64,000 bases of DNA, from contig NZ_JAFIWA010000002.1 in assembly GCF_018588945.1 (NCBI RefSeq), positions 392,585 to 456,584 on the forward strand, in the 5' to 3' direction. How positions within the stretch are numbered: the first letter of the stretch is position 1; every line of letters starts with the position of its first letter. The notes beneath the pieces are model-generated. The model was not told the DNA's origin. It did not search any database and was given only the letters and a program-made list of their open reading frames with translations. Shown piece by piece: positions 8,564 to 17,186 of the stretch. Source of the DNA: Microbacterium flavescens (GTDB taxonomy: Bacteria > Actinomycetota > Actinomycetes > Actinomycetales > Microbacteriaceae). A program made the position numbers and the translations under genes.

Positions 8564-8579
8564 CTGCGCTAGCCGCCTT
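8553..8579 (+). terminator. Terminator-like hairpin
   Basis: AAGGCG-A-CTAGC, a 3-nt loop, then GCTAG-C-CGCCTT gives an 11-bp stem with one A/C mismatch. It lies between rightward small genes and the leftward DUF3800 gene and could terminate both. Confidence 0.5.
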
Positions 8580-8630
8580 CACGTCCGGGCTATAGGCCAG
8601 AGGCCCACACCCGATGCCAACCATTATATC

Positions 8631-9461
8631 TCACTCGTTTCCAGAAAATAGTCCCTTGGTCAAAGATGTGGTCGACATTGGCTTTGACTCGAGGGCGTCT
8701 GCCGCCGCGGTGGCAGGCGATCCGTTCGGACTCGGAGGAGTCCATCCTCCGTGCGTGTAGATCTTCAACGAGTGAGGCCCGGAATGAAGGCCGCCGATCA
8801 GGGTCGTGACCCCGAGCTGGGTTCGCACATGCTCGGCGAGCTGTCCTTTGGGGGAGGTGTGGCTTGCTAGCCCGGCTGCAGCGCGGAACTCAAAGGCAGC
8901 AGCGGACGTCAGCATATCAACGATCTGCAGGCCGTCAGATGACTTCGAATCCAGCCGCACCACGCTCGTGAGGGCGAGTCTTGAGGTACGTCGGTTCACG
9001 CGATCGCGAAGGTCATCCTCAAAGCGCACATGGTCTGGAGTTGAATAGTTGTCAGCCAGTACCGACGCGACCTCGTTGAAGACAAGCGCGCCAAGCACAA
9101 GCTGCTCAGCCATCTTCAGATACGCCTGCCACTGATCCCCAAAGCGCACTACCGGGTCTGCCGCCTGTCGATCGGCCAGGAAGCACCTGAAACTAAGGTC
9201 TCCACAGCCGACCGCTTCGCTTGCTAGATCTTTATACATCGGCAGCGAAGAGCGGGTCACGTCCGAGAACTTGAACTCGGTGTAGTAATGCTTGCGGTCG
9301 CGAAACTTCTGCACCGTGCGGAGCAGTGTCGAGGGGTTGGTTGCCTTCACCAACCCGACTGCAAAGAACCGATCGTTCGAGATAGCGCCGGTTTCATCGA
9401 GCAGCAGTAGCGACGTCGGGTGCTTGCGTCCCAACCGATCCCCGTAACTTGTCCCCGCCAT
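8631..9461 (-). CDS. DUF3800-family protein
   Basis: The 276-residue protein shows the DUF3800 layout: an early LLLLDETG strand with an acidic pair (Asp-Glu, residues 22-23), FFAVGLVKA, then KHYYTEFKFSDV with the conserved Glu and Lys. A later acidic segment DGLQIVDMLTSAAAFEF carries the typical D-x-A/D-x-(aa)n pattern near the end. The fold is thought to be RNase H-like. Members are common in phages, mobile elements and defence islands with no settled function. The start at 9461 is the only well-placed ATG (MAGTSYGDRLG). It is divergent from the repeat-protein gene at 10016, with about 550 bp between. Confidence 0.75.
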   Translation of the reverse strand: MAGTSYGDRLGRKHPTSLLLLDETGAISNDRFFAVGLVKATNPSTLLRTVQKFRDRKHYYTEFKFSDVTRSSLPMYKDLASEAVGCGDLSFRCFLADRQAADPVVRFGDQWQAYLKMAEQLVLGALVFNEVASVLADNYSTPDHVRFEDDLRDRVNRRTSRLALTSVVRLDSKSSDGLQIVDMLTSAAAFEFRAAAGLASHTSPKGQLAEHVRTQLGVTTLIGGLHSGPHSLKIYTHGGWTPPSPNGSPATAAADALESKPMSTTSLTKGLFSGNE

Positions 9462-10015
9462 GACAAAACACTATCCAACACCGCGGACCCGGATCCGCGT
9501 CCGGGCGGTGCTCGGGGAGAGGGTGCACGGGACGGGAGGGTGCGCGGCACGCCGCGATGGGCGCTGTGTGGAGACCCTCAGCGGAGGACACGCGTGCGCA
9601 GTGGAAGCGCGGCTGGAGCTGCCCGCCGGCGCCAAGCCCCGGCGACAACGGCCTCGACGAGGGCGGCGTCATCCTCCACATGCGGCTGGCGATCGGGATT
9701 CCGGTCGGGGCCGTGCGCATGAGCGCGGCGTGGTTTGCGCGCGGATCCCTGCGCGGGCGAGGAAGGAGACGTCGTACGCGCACTGAGGCATTGAGAAGAT
9801 GTCGGACGCGGAAGGACGTGTCGACGACGCCTAACGACCGGATGTCCTGACGGAACTTGGATGATGCAAGCGGTTTGGGGATTGCACCGTGACCGCCTCA
9901 ATGGGGACCTTCCGGCACGACCCTTTCGCCATAATTCGGTCGGAGGGTTGCAACCGTACCGAAGATCCTCGTTGAATCGGTAGAGCGTCGCCGACGCACG
10001 AAATGAGAGGGCTTT
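9462..10015. other. Intergenic region without a supported gene
   Basis: About 550 bp between the DUF3800 gene and the YDPDGG repeat gene. Several short overlapping frames exist on both strands, but they are Arg/Pro-rich with no good ribosome site. I see no RNA gene. Promoters of the two divergent genes must lie here; GAGAGG precedes the repeat gene's ATG. Confidence 0.5.
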
Positions 10016-10318
10016 ATGGCTGACGAGGCTAGCGCGGGCTACAACCCGGACGGCGGGTATGACCCGGACGGCGGGTATGACCCGGACGGCGGGTATGACC
10101 CGGACGGCGGGTATGACCCGGACGGCGGGTATGACCCGGACGGCGGGTATGACCCGGACGGCGGGTATGACCCGGACGGCGGGAATGACCCGGACGGCGG
10201 GTACGATCCGGACGGCGGATACGACCCCGACGGCGGCTACGACCCGGACGGCGGGTACGACCCGGACGGCGGGTACGACCCCGACGGCGGATACGACCCC
10301 GACGGCGGACGCGCCTGA
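10016..10318 (+). CDS. (YDPDGG)15 hexapeptide-repeat protein
   Basis: After MADEASAG the 100-residue product is fifteen consecutive hexapeptides, thirteen of them YDPDGG, with one YNPDGG (first) and one NDPDGG (ninth), ending RA. Each unit is 18 nt. In the 3' half the units differ only at third codon positions (TAT/TAC, GAC/GAT, CCG/CCC, GGG/GGA/GGC), so the DNA repeat has diverged while the peptide stayed constant; this supports real translation in this frame. GAGAGG lies 6 nt upstream of the ATG. D-x-D-G-G repeats recall calcium-binding DxDxDG loops, so metal binding is possible, but no family is recognised. There is no signal peptide or membrane segment. Confidence 0.6.
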   Translation: MADEASAGYNPDGGYDPDGGYDPDGGYDPDGGYDPDGGYDPDGGYDPDGGYDPDGGNDPDGGYDPDGGYDPDGGYDPDGGYDPDGGYDPDGGYDPDGGRA

Positions 10319-10326
10319 CCACCTTT

Positions 10327-10363
10327 CGAGCGCGGCGTCAGCGTCTTGCTGTCGCCGCGCTCG
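10327..10363. terminator. Bidirectional terminator-like hairpin
   Basis: CGAGCGCGGCG (10327-10337) and CGCCGCGCTCG (10353-10363) form an 11-bp perfect stem with a 15-nt loop, followed by TCTGTCCTT. It separates the repeat gene from the convergent Mur ligase gene. Confidence 0.65.
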
Positions 10364-10370
10364 TCTGTCC

Positions 10371-11558
10371 TTAATCGAGGCGTTGCACGGGTGACATCGC
10401 CTCACGGATGACATCGCGGTCATCATGGGGCAGACGCCGGGTGCCGACGAGCTGGTAGTGTTCGTCGCCTTTGCCTGCAACCAGCACTGTGTCGCCAGGG
10501 CGGGCCATCTGCAAGGCGGCGCGTATGGCGTCTTTGCGCAGCGGGATCTCGATGCTGTCCGGTGCCCCTGCGCGTACCTCTCGTCGGATGCGATCCGGCG
10601 GCTCGCGTCGCGGGTTGTCATCCGTCAACACGACCAGATCCGCCAGGCTTTGAGCGATCTGTCCCATGTCGCGTCGCTTCCCTCGATCTCGCTCCCCACC
10701 GGCCCCGAAAACCAGCAGGAGACGTCCGTGCGTACGCGCACGAACGGATTGTAGGGCCGTGCGAAGAGCGCCCGGGTTATGCGCGGTGTCGACGATGGCG
10801 GTGACACCGTCGCGTTCGCCGATCACTTGAAGTCGGCCCGGTGGCGGTGTTACCTTGCTGAGCGCTTCGGCTACAGCGGCCGGATCGCCACCAGCTCCGA
10901 TCACCGCCGCAGCCGCCAGCATGAGGTTCGTGACCGCGATCGGATGCACAGTAGGCAGCGCAACGAGGTGCGATGCTGCGCCGATTATCAACCGTCCGCG
11001 CAGACCACCGTCGACTTCTTCCGCCCCGACGAGGCGAACCTCGCCGCCTTCGCCAACGGTGACCAAACGCGCGCCGCGCCTACTCACCGCTGCTCGAACG
11101 AGGTCGCCCTGAGCGGAGTCCGTCGCCAAGATCGCAACGCCGTCAGCTCGCAAGTACTCCTCGAATAGCCTGAGCTTTGCGTTCCAATACGCATCGACGC
11201 TGCCGTGCACGTCGATATGGTCCCGCTCGAGGCCTGTTGACACGGCGGTATCGACTTCCACTCGCTCAAAGAGCCCATCGGCCAAAATCCCGACGAAAGC
11301 CTCCAGAGAGATCGCGTCCGCTCCAGCGCGAGCCTGAGAGTCGATGAGGTCAGGCAAATAGTCGGCAGACCGACGCGTCTTTGCCTCATGCACAACGCCG
11401 TCGACGTCCGTGATTCCGGTGGAATCGTAGCCCGCTGCACGCCACCCGACGAGCTTCATCAATTGAAGCGTGGCGGTCGCAACGCTGGTCTTTCCGTTCG
11501 TCCCGGTAACCGCCGAGATAAGTGGCCTGCCCTGTGGCGATGTGACGGGCTGAATCAT
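10371..11558 (-). CDS. MurE-like Mur ligase lacking the N-terminal substrate domain
   Basis: The 395-residue protein keeps the Mur ligase ATPase core and C-terminal domain: P-loop GTNGKTS (19-25), LERDHIDVHGS with the metal-binding His, DAYWNAKLRLF with the carbamylated Lys (128), the DTAHNPGAL ATP-binding loop (257-265) and DNPR (314-317). In MurE DNPR contacts meso-diaminopimelate. Canonical MurE has about 90-100 residues before the P-loop that bind UDP-MurNAc; here there are only 18, so normal peptidoglycan precursor synthesis is unlikely. ATG 11558 is chosen for its GAGGGAG site; an upstream ATG at 11600 would add only 14 residues and no domain. An amino-acid ligase acting on a different carrier, in defence or envelope change, is possible. 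Confidence 0.7.
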   Translation of the reverse strand: MIQPVTSPQGRPLISAVTGTNGKTSVATATLQLMKLVGWRAAGYDSTGITDVDGVVHEAKTRRSADYLPDLIDSQARAGADAISLEAFVGILADGLFERVEVDTAVSTGLERDHIDVHGSVDAYWNAKLRLFEEYLRADGVAILATDSAQGDLVRAAVSRRGARLVTVGEGGEVRLVGAEEVDGGLRGRLIIGAASHLVALPTVHPIAVTNLMLAAAAVIGAGGDPAAVAEALSKVTPPPGRLQVIGERDGVTAIVDTAHNPGALRTALQSVRARTHGRLLLVFGAGGERDRGKRRDMGQIAQSLADLVVLTDDNPRREPPDRIRREVRAGAPDSIEIPLRKDAIRAALQMARPGDTVLVAGKGDEHYQLVGTRRLPHDDRDVIREAMSPVQRLD

Positions 11559-11769
11559 GATGCTCCCTCGGTCCGGCGCGTCCGGCCACGCAAGATTCAT
11601 CCCACCACATATGTGAGCGATACGCGGCGGGTCTTACGTGCTGCCCACGAGCGCTTCCTCAGCGGGCGCTCGACCGATCGACGCGAAACTACTCGCGGGA
11701 AACGACGACATAGGCCCGACGCTCAGCGATCGATCCCCGGCTGAACAAGCCTTGTGCGCCAGCCAGGGG

Positions 11770-14145
11770 TCATTGAGACGCAGTTTGTACCCTGACGGCG
11801 CCGGCGTAAGGCAGCGCCGCGAAGGCTTCGAGGAAGCCTTCGTAGTCATCGACCGGCTCCCGAGGAGCATCGCTCAGCGAATACTCGCGAGTCCATGTCG
11901 CCATCACCGCACGCACTTCGTCTGCTTCCGCGCTGTCGTCAAGTTGGCTATCAATCTCCTCGATGAGGAGGAGCACGGCCTCTCGGGGTGCTGACACAGG
12001 GTAGTCCGTCTGGAACCGGTCCCGGATGCGGTTAACACGATCCTTGATCAGCTCACTCGACTGAGTTCGCAGGGCTTTCCGTTGGACAGTCGCGAGCTCT
12101 CGAAGGAGCAGCGAGAAGTTGGCGGCCAGGCGCTCGCGTGCTGGAAGCGGAACGGCGTCGGAAACGCCTGCTGCGACTACGTGACGCGCGAACGCGATCT
12201 TGTCGAGGTGGAAATCTTCCATCGAGAGGTGATCTCTAACAGCAGTTGCGACTCGATCGAGCGTCCCGCCCGGAGTCGCGAAGACCAACTTCGGATCCAG
12301 CTCGAGTTTGTCCACGTTTGCATCAGTCACGAACTCGGCGACGTAACGGCGAACTGCGTCAAGCGCGACATCCAAAGGCACGAGATCTTCGATGCCAACT
12401 ACACCGCCGGGATTGTCGGACTGGAATCCAGTGATGTCATTCAGTTGGCGAACGAACTGAGGGTCAACCAGCTGCTTGCCGTTCGGTCCTCCTTTGCGCA
12501 GCTTTGCCACAGCTTGGTCGCCGGCAGCGTCGCTGTCGAGGAGTACGATCACCGCTGGCTTGTCCACATCACGCCCGCGGGCGAGGAACGCCATATACGG
12601 CACATGACTTGCCGAACCCGCTGGCACGAGCGAGATGTCATTGAGGTTCAGGTTCTGGGATTCTGGCACCCCGGCAAGCCTCAGGTTGCCCGACATACCC
12701 GCGATTAGCACCTGATCCGAGGCGCCCTCAAGAATCAGATTGCACCCGCCCATGAAGGTCGTCTCTGCAACCAGTTCCCCGAGGGCAGAGCGTAGCGGCT
12801 CGTAGTGGTTTCGCGCGGCATTCGCGACCACGCGCGTCCCCTCGTCATGCCGTCCCTTGTCCAGAACTCTAAGACGCTCAGCGTGGTTCTTGTCGATGAG
12901 GAAAGGGGAGTGCGTAACATAAACCACCTGCACGGCAGGTACGGCGGAGTCCTGCGGAAATGCAAAGGCCTCAAAGATCCGCAGCAGATCTTGCTGGCCC
13001 GACGACGACAAGTACGCGTCAGGTTCGTCCATCAAGAGGATCTCTGGGCGTGCCCCGTTCCCCTCCTTCGCTGCATTAGCGACGTGGGCTAAGTACTGCA
13101 CGAAGTAGCTGAGGAAGTACTTAAGACCGCCGCTTCGCTCGTCGAACGAGTATGTCCGTCCGGTTCTGTCACGAATCATGAAGTCAAGATGGAACTCCTG
13201 GTGCTCCACGAACAGCTCGAAATGCTGATCTTGGCGCCACCAGTGCTTGAAGTTCAGCGCATGAGAAAGCTCGGAGTTGATCGTGTCGACGATGCTGGTC
13301 GCGTAGCCGCTCTTGCCCTGGCCGATCGCAGTCGAGAGCTGGTCGAACAGATCGGGATTGAGTCCTGCGACATCGAGGAGAAGAGTCCTTGCAAGCTCAA
13401 ATTTGCGCAGATCGGTCTCCACGACCGCGGCGCTGGCAGTGAGGTTCGACCTTAGGGTCTCCCGGTTCGCCTCGAAGTCTGAGGGCGAGGACAGCATGCC
13501 CAGCTGGCCGAATAGCAGTTCCAACCCGGAACGAACCTGGGCGTGTGGCATCGCATCCCTTGATTGTCCAGATGCGACGTACTTGATCGGCACGGAGTCC
13601 GGAAGGGGAACCCCCGCATCGATTTTGAAGACCGACGGCATCCCCAATTGCTCGAGGGCAGTCGGTTTCTTGACGGTGGCGATTGTCCACTGCTCGCCGT
13701 GACGCAGGTAGATCCGGGTCTTCGGCGTTGTGTTCATACGGAAGTACGCCAGCTCGTCGGGCAGCACTTCCACCTTTTGGCCGATTACTTCGCCAAGGAG
13801 AGGTAGGTCTGTGACGGAAAGGTCGTTGAATCTCAGCCCGAACTCGGGGAGCAGTAGATCCTTGTGGCGCAGGAAGAAGGGCGAGTATCGACAGAAGTCA
13901 CGCTGCAGCACTTTGTCGCCGGTCAGCCCAAACTCGATGGCCGCGAGGACTTGGCTCTTGCCGGATTCGTTGGCGCCGACAACGGTCGTGATGTGCGGGT
14001 CGAGCGTGACCTTCACGAAGGGGTACGGCGCCAGGCCGCCCGGAACATCGTCCCACGGCAGGGGGATATAGCCGGGGCTGGATCGCTTCATGAAGTCGAA
14101 GTTGAGCGAGCGAAAAAAACGTGCGTACACGGCGGTCAGCTTCAT
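11770..14145 (-). CDS. OLD-family ATP-dependent nuclease (AAA/ABC ATPase + TOPRIM)
   Basis: The 791-residue protein has an SMC/ABC-type ATPase split by an insert: Walker A GANESGKS (57-64), signature-like DERSGG (about 335-340), Walker B EILLMDEPDAYLS (368-380) and a switch His in THSPF (412). A TOPRIM nuclease domain follows, with ILEGASD (Glu473) and VLLDSDAAGD (Asp537 and Asp539). This is the layout of the OLD nuclease of phage P2 and of GajA. No UvrD-like partner gene follows, so it is not a Gabija pair; a class 1 OLD is the better fit. The ATG at 14145 (MKLTAVYARFFRSL) is chosen because the ATPase strand begins there. OLD proteins commonly defend against phage. Confidence 0.85.
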   Translation of the reverse strand: MKLTAVYARFFRSLNFDFMKRSSPGYIPLPWDDVPGGLAPYPFVKVTLDPHITTVVGANESGKSQVLAAIEFGLTGDKVLQRDFCRYSPFFLRHKDLLLPEFGLRFNDLSVTDLPLLGEVIGQKVEVLPDELAYFRMNTTPKTRIYLRHGEQWTIATVKKPTALEQLGMPSVFKIDAGVPLPDSVPIKYVASGQSRDAMPHAQVRSGLELLFGQLGMLSSPSDFEANRETLRSNLTASAAVVETDLRKFELARTLLLDVAGLNPDLFDQLSTAIGQGKSGYATSIVDTINSELSHALNFKHWWRQDQHFELFVEHQEFHLDFMIRDRTGRTYSFDERSGGLKYFLSYFVQYLAHVANAAKEGNGARPEILLMDEPDAYLSSSGQQDLLRIFEAFAFPQDSAVPAVQVVYVTHSPFLIDKNHAERLRVLDKGRHDEGTRVVANAARNHYEPLRSALGELVAETTFMGGCNLILEGASDQVLIAGMSGNLRLAGVPESQNLNLNDISLVPAGSASHVPYMAFLARGRDVDKPAVIVLLDSDAAGDQAVAKLRKGGPNGKQLVDPQFVRQLNDITGFQSDNPGGVVGIEDLVPLDVALDAVRRYVAEFVTDANVDKLELDPKLVFATPGGTLDRVATAVRDHLSMEDFHLDKIAFARHVVAAGVSDAVPLPARERLAANFSLLLRELATVQRKALRTQSSELIKDRVNRIRDRFQTDYPVSAPREAVLLLIEEIDSQLDDSAEADEVRAVMATWTREYSLSDAPREPVDDYEGFLEAFAALPYAGAVRVQTASQ

Positions 14146-14493
14146 CGAGATCCCCCAGAGAGTTTTCCTAAATGTAGCGAGTGCGAACGACATGAGGGGC
14201 GCCAAGTCTGCTCACGGAACATTCGTGTCCCGAGTGATGGTCGAGATCCTCGCGGAACTCAACGGCAACGCATTGACCCGGCCGACGTGCTGGCGCACGT
14301 TTGGGAGGGATCTCGGGACGTCGCGTCAATGCGTACAACTGGACGCCTGACGGGTGCCGAACCGAGCGGGTCCGTCGAGATGCGGCATCCCGGGAAGGTT
14401 GAATGTATGGCGGACAGCCGATCCTGCGATAGGTGCATCAAGGACATCGACCGGCGCATTCGGAACAGAGCTTCGGCTGCAGCTGTGACTGAT
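14146..14493. other. Intergenic region, nothing supported
   Basis: About 350 bp upstream of the OLD gene and downstream of the membrane-protein gene. Short frames on both strands lack ribosome sites and family signatures. The OLD promoter must be here, but I cannot single out a clear -35/-10 pair. Confidence 0.4.
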
Positions 14494-15228
14494 CTACGAG
14501 ATCCAGCCGACGATTGTCGGGTACAGCGAACTGAGTGCGACGAGAAACAAGAAGGCGGCGACGAAGATGGAACCGCGGGCGGGTGCTGGCGTCATCACGC
14601 GGACGAGGCGCCCAGTCCTAGGGATGGCGGCAAAACGCGGCATCGGCTCCCCGTCGGCGTCATCTAGCCAGATTCGGTCGCGGAGCGGCAATGCATCCCG
14701 CCACCGTTCCGAAGTGAGTGCGCGAACAGCCGCACGCGCGAAGCCAGCATGATCGACGGAGAAGCAGAGCCATGCGCTCTTGGCAACCACGCCCGCCAAC
14801 GCGATGAGTGCAACGGATACCACGATCAGCGCCAAGAACCCGTAGAAGTATTGATTCGCCGACGACGCAGTGCCGACGCGGTCGAGGTCGAACGCGAGGA
14901 GAGTCGCTATGTACGCGCCGAGGGCGAAGGTGGCTCCGGTCCAGATGAGGCGCCCCGCCCATCTACCCGTGCCAGCGAGCGCCGAACTGGACCCTTCAGT
15001 TGTCACCGGCATGCGGGAGGCGATCCAGACGACCAGTGCGACAGGAGGTGCCGTGGCAAGCACGCCGGCGAAGGAGACGAGGTCCTGCGAGGGCAGGTTC
15101 GGTGATGGCGAGAGCGTCACGGCCAGAACCGCAGCGCCAACGAGCACGAGGTAGAAGCAGTACCACAGCACAGGGTTCTGCAAGTGATCACGGATGCCTT
15201 CGGCCGATACGCTGCTGGATGCCGCCAT
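14494..15228 (-). CDS. Polytopic membrane protein, unknown
   Basis: The 244-residue protein has about five hydrophobic segments (roughly residues 20-42, 50-70, 92-112, 130-150 and 222-242). A soluble loop between the last two (about 155-220) contains WRDALPLRDRIWLDDADGEP. Start and end are unambiguous: ATG at 15228, stop near 14494. No family is recognised. It lies between an OLD nuclease gene and another orphan membrane protein, all on the same strand but with long gaps, so a shared operon is doubtful. Membrane proteins next to nucleases in defence islands sometimes serve as effectors, but there is no direct evidence for that here. Confidence 0.65.
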   Translation of the reverse strand: MAASSSVSAEGIRDHLQNPVLWYCFYLVLVGAAVLAVTLSPSPNLPSQDLVSFAGVLATAPPVALVVWIASRMPVTTEGSSSALAGTGRWAGRLIWTGATFALGAYIATLLAFDLDRVGTASSANQYFYGFLALIVVSVALIALAGVVAKSAWLCFSVDHAGFARAAVRALTSERWRDALPLRDRIWLDDADGEPMPRFAAIPRTGRLVRVMTPAPARGSIFVAAFLFLVALSSLYPTIVGWIS

Positions 15229-15718
15229 GACACTAGGATGTCGAGCACCGCCGACAATCGCGGTTCCTTTAGAGGGCTTATGCGTGCCAATCCTCGGCTG
15301 AGTGGCGGAACTCGGCGCCTCGACCGCGTGGAACGGAAGCGGTCCTTCGAGGTAACAGGCGAGAAAATGTGCGAGCGAAGCTGAGGTGCCGTCTAGGGCC
15401 GCACAGCTCTACGCGAAGACCGACGCGCTCGCAGAGCAGAATTTCACTCGACAGGACACGAAGGAGGCGGCCCACGAACCCGGCACATTGGCGTCCTGAT
15501 GGACGAGATTCTCACCGAGGTCTTCCAGGGTCCAGCCCGAACCGCGCGGCTACGGGGCAAGCGCACCGCGCCTGGTCGGTGACCGGAAGTCGCCCTCCCC
15601 AGGCCACGTAGGCCGCATCTCATCGACGATAGGTCGGGAGTCGAAAATCACTCGACCCTCTACCCGCAGGTGCCCCTGCGCGCTACTACGGATTGAGCCC
15701 AATGCTATTGGGCAGACT
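15229..15718. other. Intergenic region with possible gene remnants
   Basis: About 490 bp without a convincing gene. A frame from about 15356 to 15499 on the plus strand, with no good start codon, reads like decayed coding sequence (SRAAQLYAKTDALAEQNF). Its stop overlaps an ATG at 15499 that opens a 27-codon frame. This could be a degraded small gene; evidence is weak. Confidence 0.3.
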
Positions 15719-16909
15719 TCAAGTCGGATCCTCGTCGCCGGGTTCCTCGTCCTCGCTCGCACGCGGCAGGTTCTGATTAGCGAGACCTGTCAGCAGCAGC
15801 GGCTCAGCCATCTCATCGCCGTTGTGGTCGCGCCACGTGAGGCGAAACCTGCACTCCTGGTTGACACCGCCCGCGTGCACCCGCACCTTGAACATCCGGT
15901 TGCCTTCTCCGTGCATCTGCTGCCAGTAGCCGGCATCTACGACGGAGGAGTTCGCGTCCATGGAATCGATCCGGACACCGTGTGCCGTACTGTCAGGCAT
16001 AGCGTTGCGAAGGATCACTTCCATCGTTCCGCCATCCGCGGTCCAAGAGCCCGCCCCCCAGCTGATGGACCATCGCGGCGCAGGCGGTGGTACAGACATG
16101 AGCACCGTCTCGGCGTGATCCTGGAGGCCGCGTTGGTATCCCTCTTTGACGCCCTCGCTGTGTCGTTTGCGCAGCAGATTCTCGTGAGCGGATCGGATGT
16201 CTTCCGACGGCATGAGAACATCCCGCTCAAAGGCATCACCGCGTTGGTCTCGCCACGAGACGTGAAATGTAACGCCTTCCTCCAGCCCTTTGCCTGTCGG
16301 GACGCCTTCGAACCACTTCCCCGTGCCGGGGCTCATTGGGCCCGCGAAGGACGCTTCACCAAAGCCGGTGAATTCGGACTCATCCCAAGTGACCTCTACG
16401 TCGGACACCGAGTAACCGTGGTTGGTGAGAAAGATCGCATTGGGCATGCCAAAGCTGTCTTTGACGTCGAACCGCCAGGTGGGTTGCGCTGAGCTTGTTC
16501 GCTCTTTCTTGACCTCGACACTTCGACGGTCGTAACCCTCTTGCCCCAGCGCCGCGCGCTGGGCGGCTGACATGATCCTGAGCTCGCCGCCCCAGGCAAA
16601 GAATCTGTCGATGTTCTCCCAGACGGCACGCCGCCATGCGTGCAGGGCGAACGACAACGTCAGCAGGACCAAGATGGCAAGCCCCGCGACGACCGCAATG
16701 ATGAACAGGCCCCACCACCAAAATGCCGCCCAGAAGGAGCTCGTTCCGTTGGTCTTGATGTACTCCCGGATGCCGTCCTCAATGAACGGAGCGGCTACTG
16801 CGATAGCTAGCGGAATAATGACCGCCAGGAGGATTAGTGAGCCGAACACCCACCCGAGAACTCGGAGCGTGCGGAAGCCTGACTTGGCCGCGGCCGACGA
16901 ATCACTCAC
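15719..16909 (-). CDS. Membrane-anchored protein with soluble C-terminal region, unknown
   Basis: The 396-residue product has two N-terminal membrane helices (about 17-40 and 58-88). A large soluble part follows with two similar beta-rich segments (SVSDVEVTWDESEF... HVSWRDQRGD near 190-245 and TMEVILRNAMPDSTAHGVRI... RLTWRDHNGD near 300-380), suggesting an internal duplication of an Ig-like or beta-sandwich domain. GTG at 16909 is preceded by TAATGT 6-11 nt upstream, the arrangement of a leaderless promoter. No family is recognised. It lies between the relaxase gene (upstream, same strand) and an orphan membrane-protein gene. Confidence 0.7.
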   Translation of the reverse strand: MSDSSAAAKSGFRTLRVLGWVFGSLILLAVIIPLAIAVAAPFIEDGIREYIKTNGTSSFWAAFWWWGLFIIAVVAGLAILVLLTLSFALHAWRRAVWENIDRFFAWGGELRIMSAAQRAALGQEGYDRRSVEVKKERTSSAQPTWRFDVKDSFGMPNAIFLTNHGYSVSDVEVTWDESEFTGFGEASFAGPMSPGTGKWFEGVPTGKGLEEGVTFHVSWRDQRGDAFERDVLMPSEDIRSAHENLLRKRHSEGVKEGYQRGLQDHAETVLMSVPPPAPRWSISWGAGSWTADGGTMEVILRNAMPDSTAHGVRIDSMDANSSVVDAGYWQQMHGEGNRMFKVRVHAGGVNQECRFRLTWRDHNGDEMAEPLLLTGLANQNLPRASEDEEPGDEDPT

Positions 16910-17186
16910 AGCGGAACATTAGCGTCTGGCGATCAGCCCCTCCCGTCGATACCTCGCGACACGCGCCTCGGGTCTAACCCTTCGATCCGTCTCTAGGACG
17001 TCTCGTGTAGCGCGACACTGCCAGGCGGATCATCGCCGAGCCGGCACGGCGCACCCGACTTGCTCGAGAGAGGGTCCTTCACATCAGCAGCCGAGGAGAA
17101 TCTGCGCGAGCGATGCTGAGGCCCCGCTTACAGCGGCCGTATAGCCCACCGGGACACTATCTCGCCAAGCGCCCGCCAATCGGGCT

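Noticed and set aside
10016..10318. Regular 18-bp repeats as a CRISPR array
   Set aside because: The units are directly adjacent with no spacers, are too short, and translate to a constant hexapeptide; no cas genes are present.
11770..14145. Gabija system
   Set aside because: The OLD/TOPRIM gene resembles GajA, but no UvrD-like GajB follows; neighbours are a Mur ligase and an unrelated membrane protein.
15356..15582. Two tiny overlapping frames as coupled genes
   Set aside because: The first has no good start codon and neither shows a family pattern; noted only as possible remnants.
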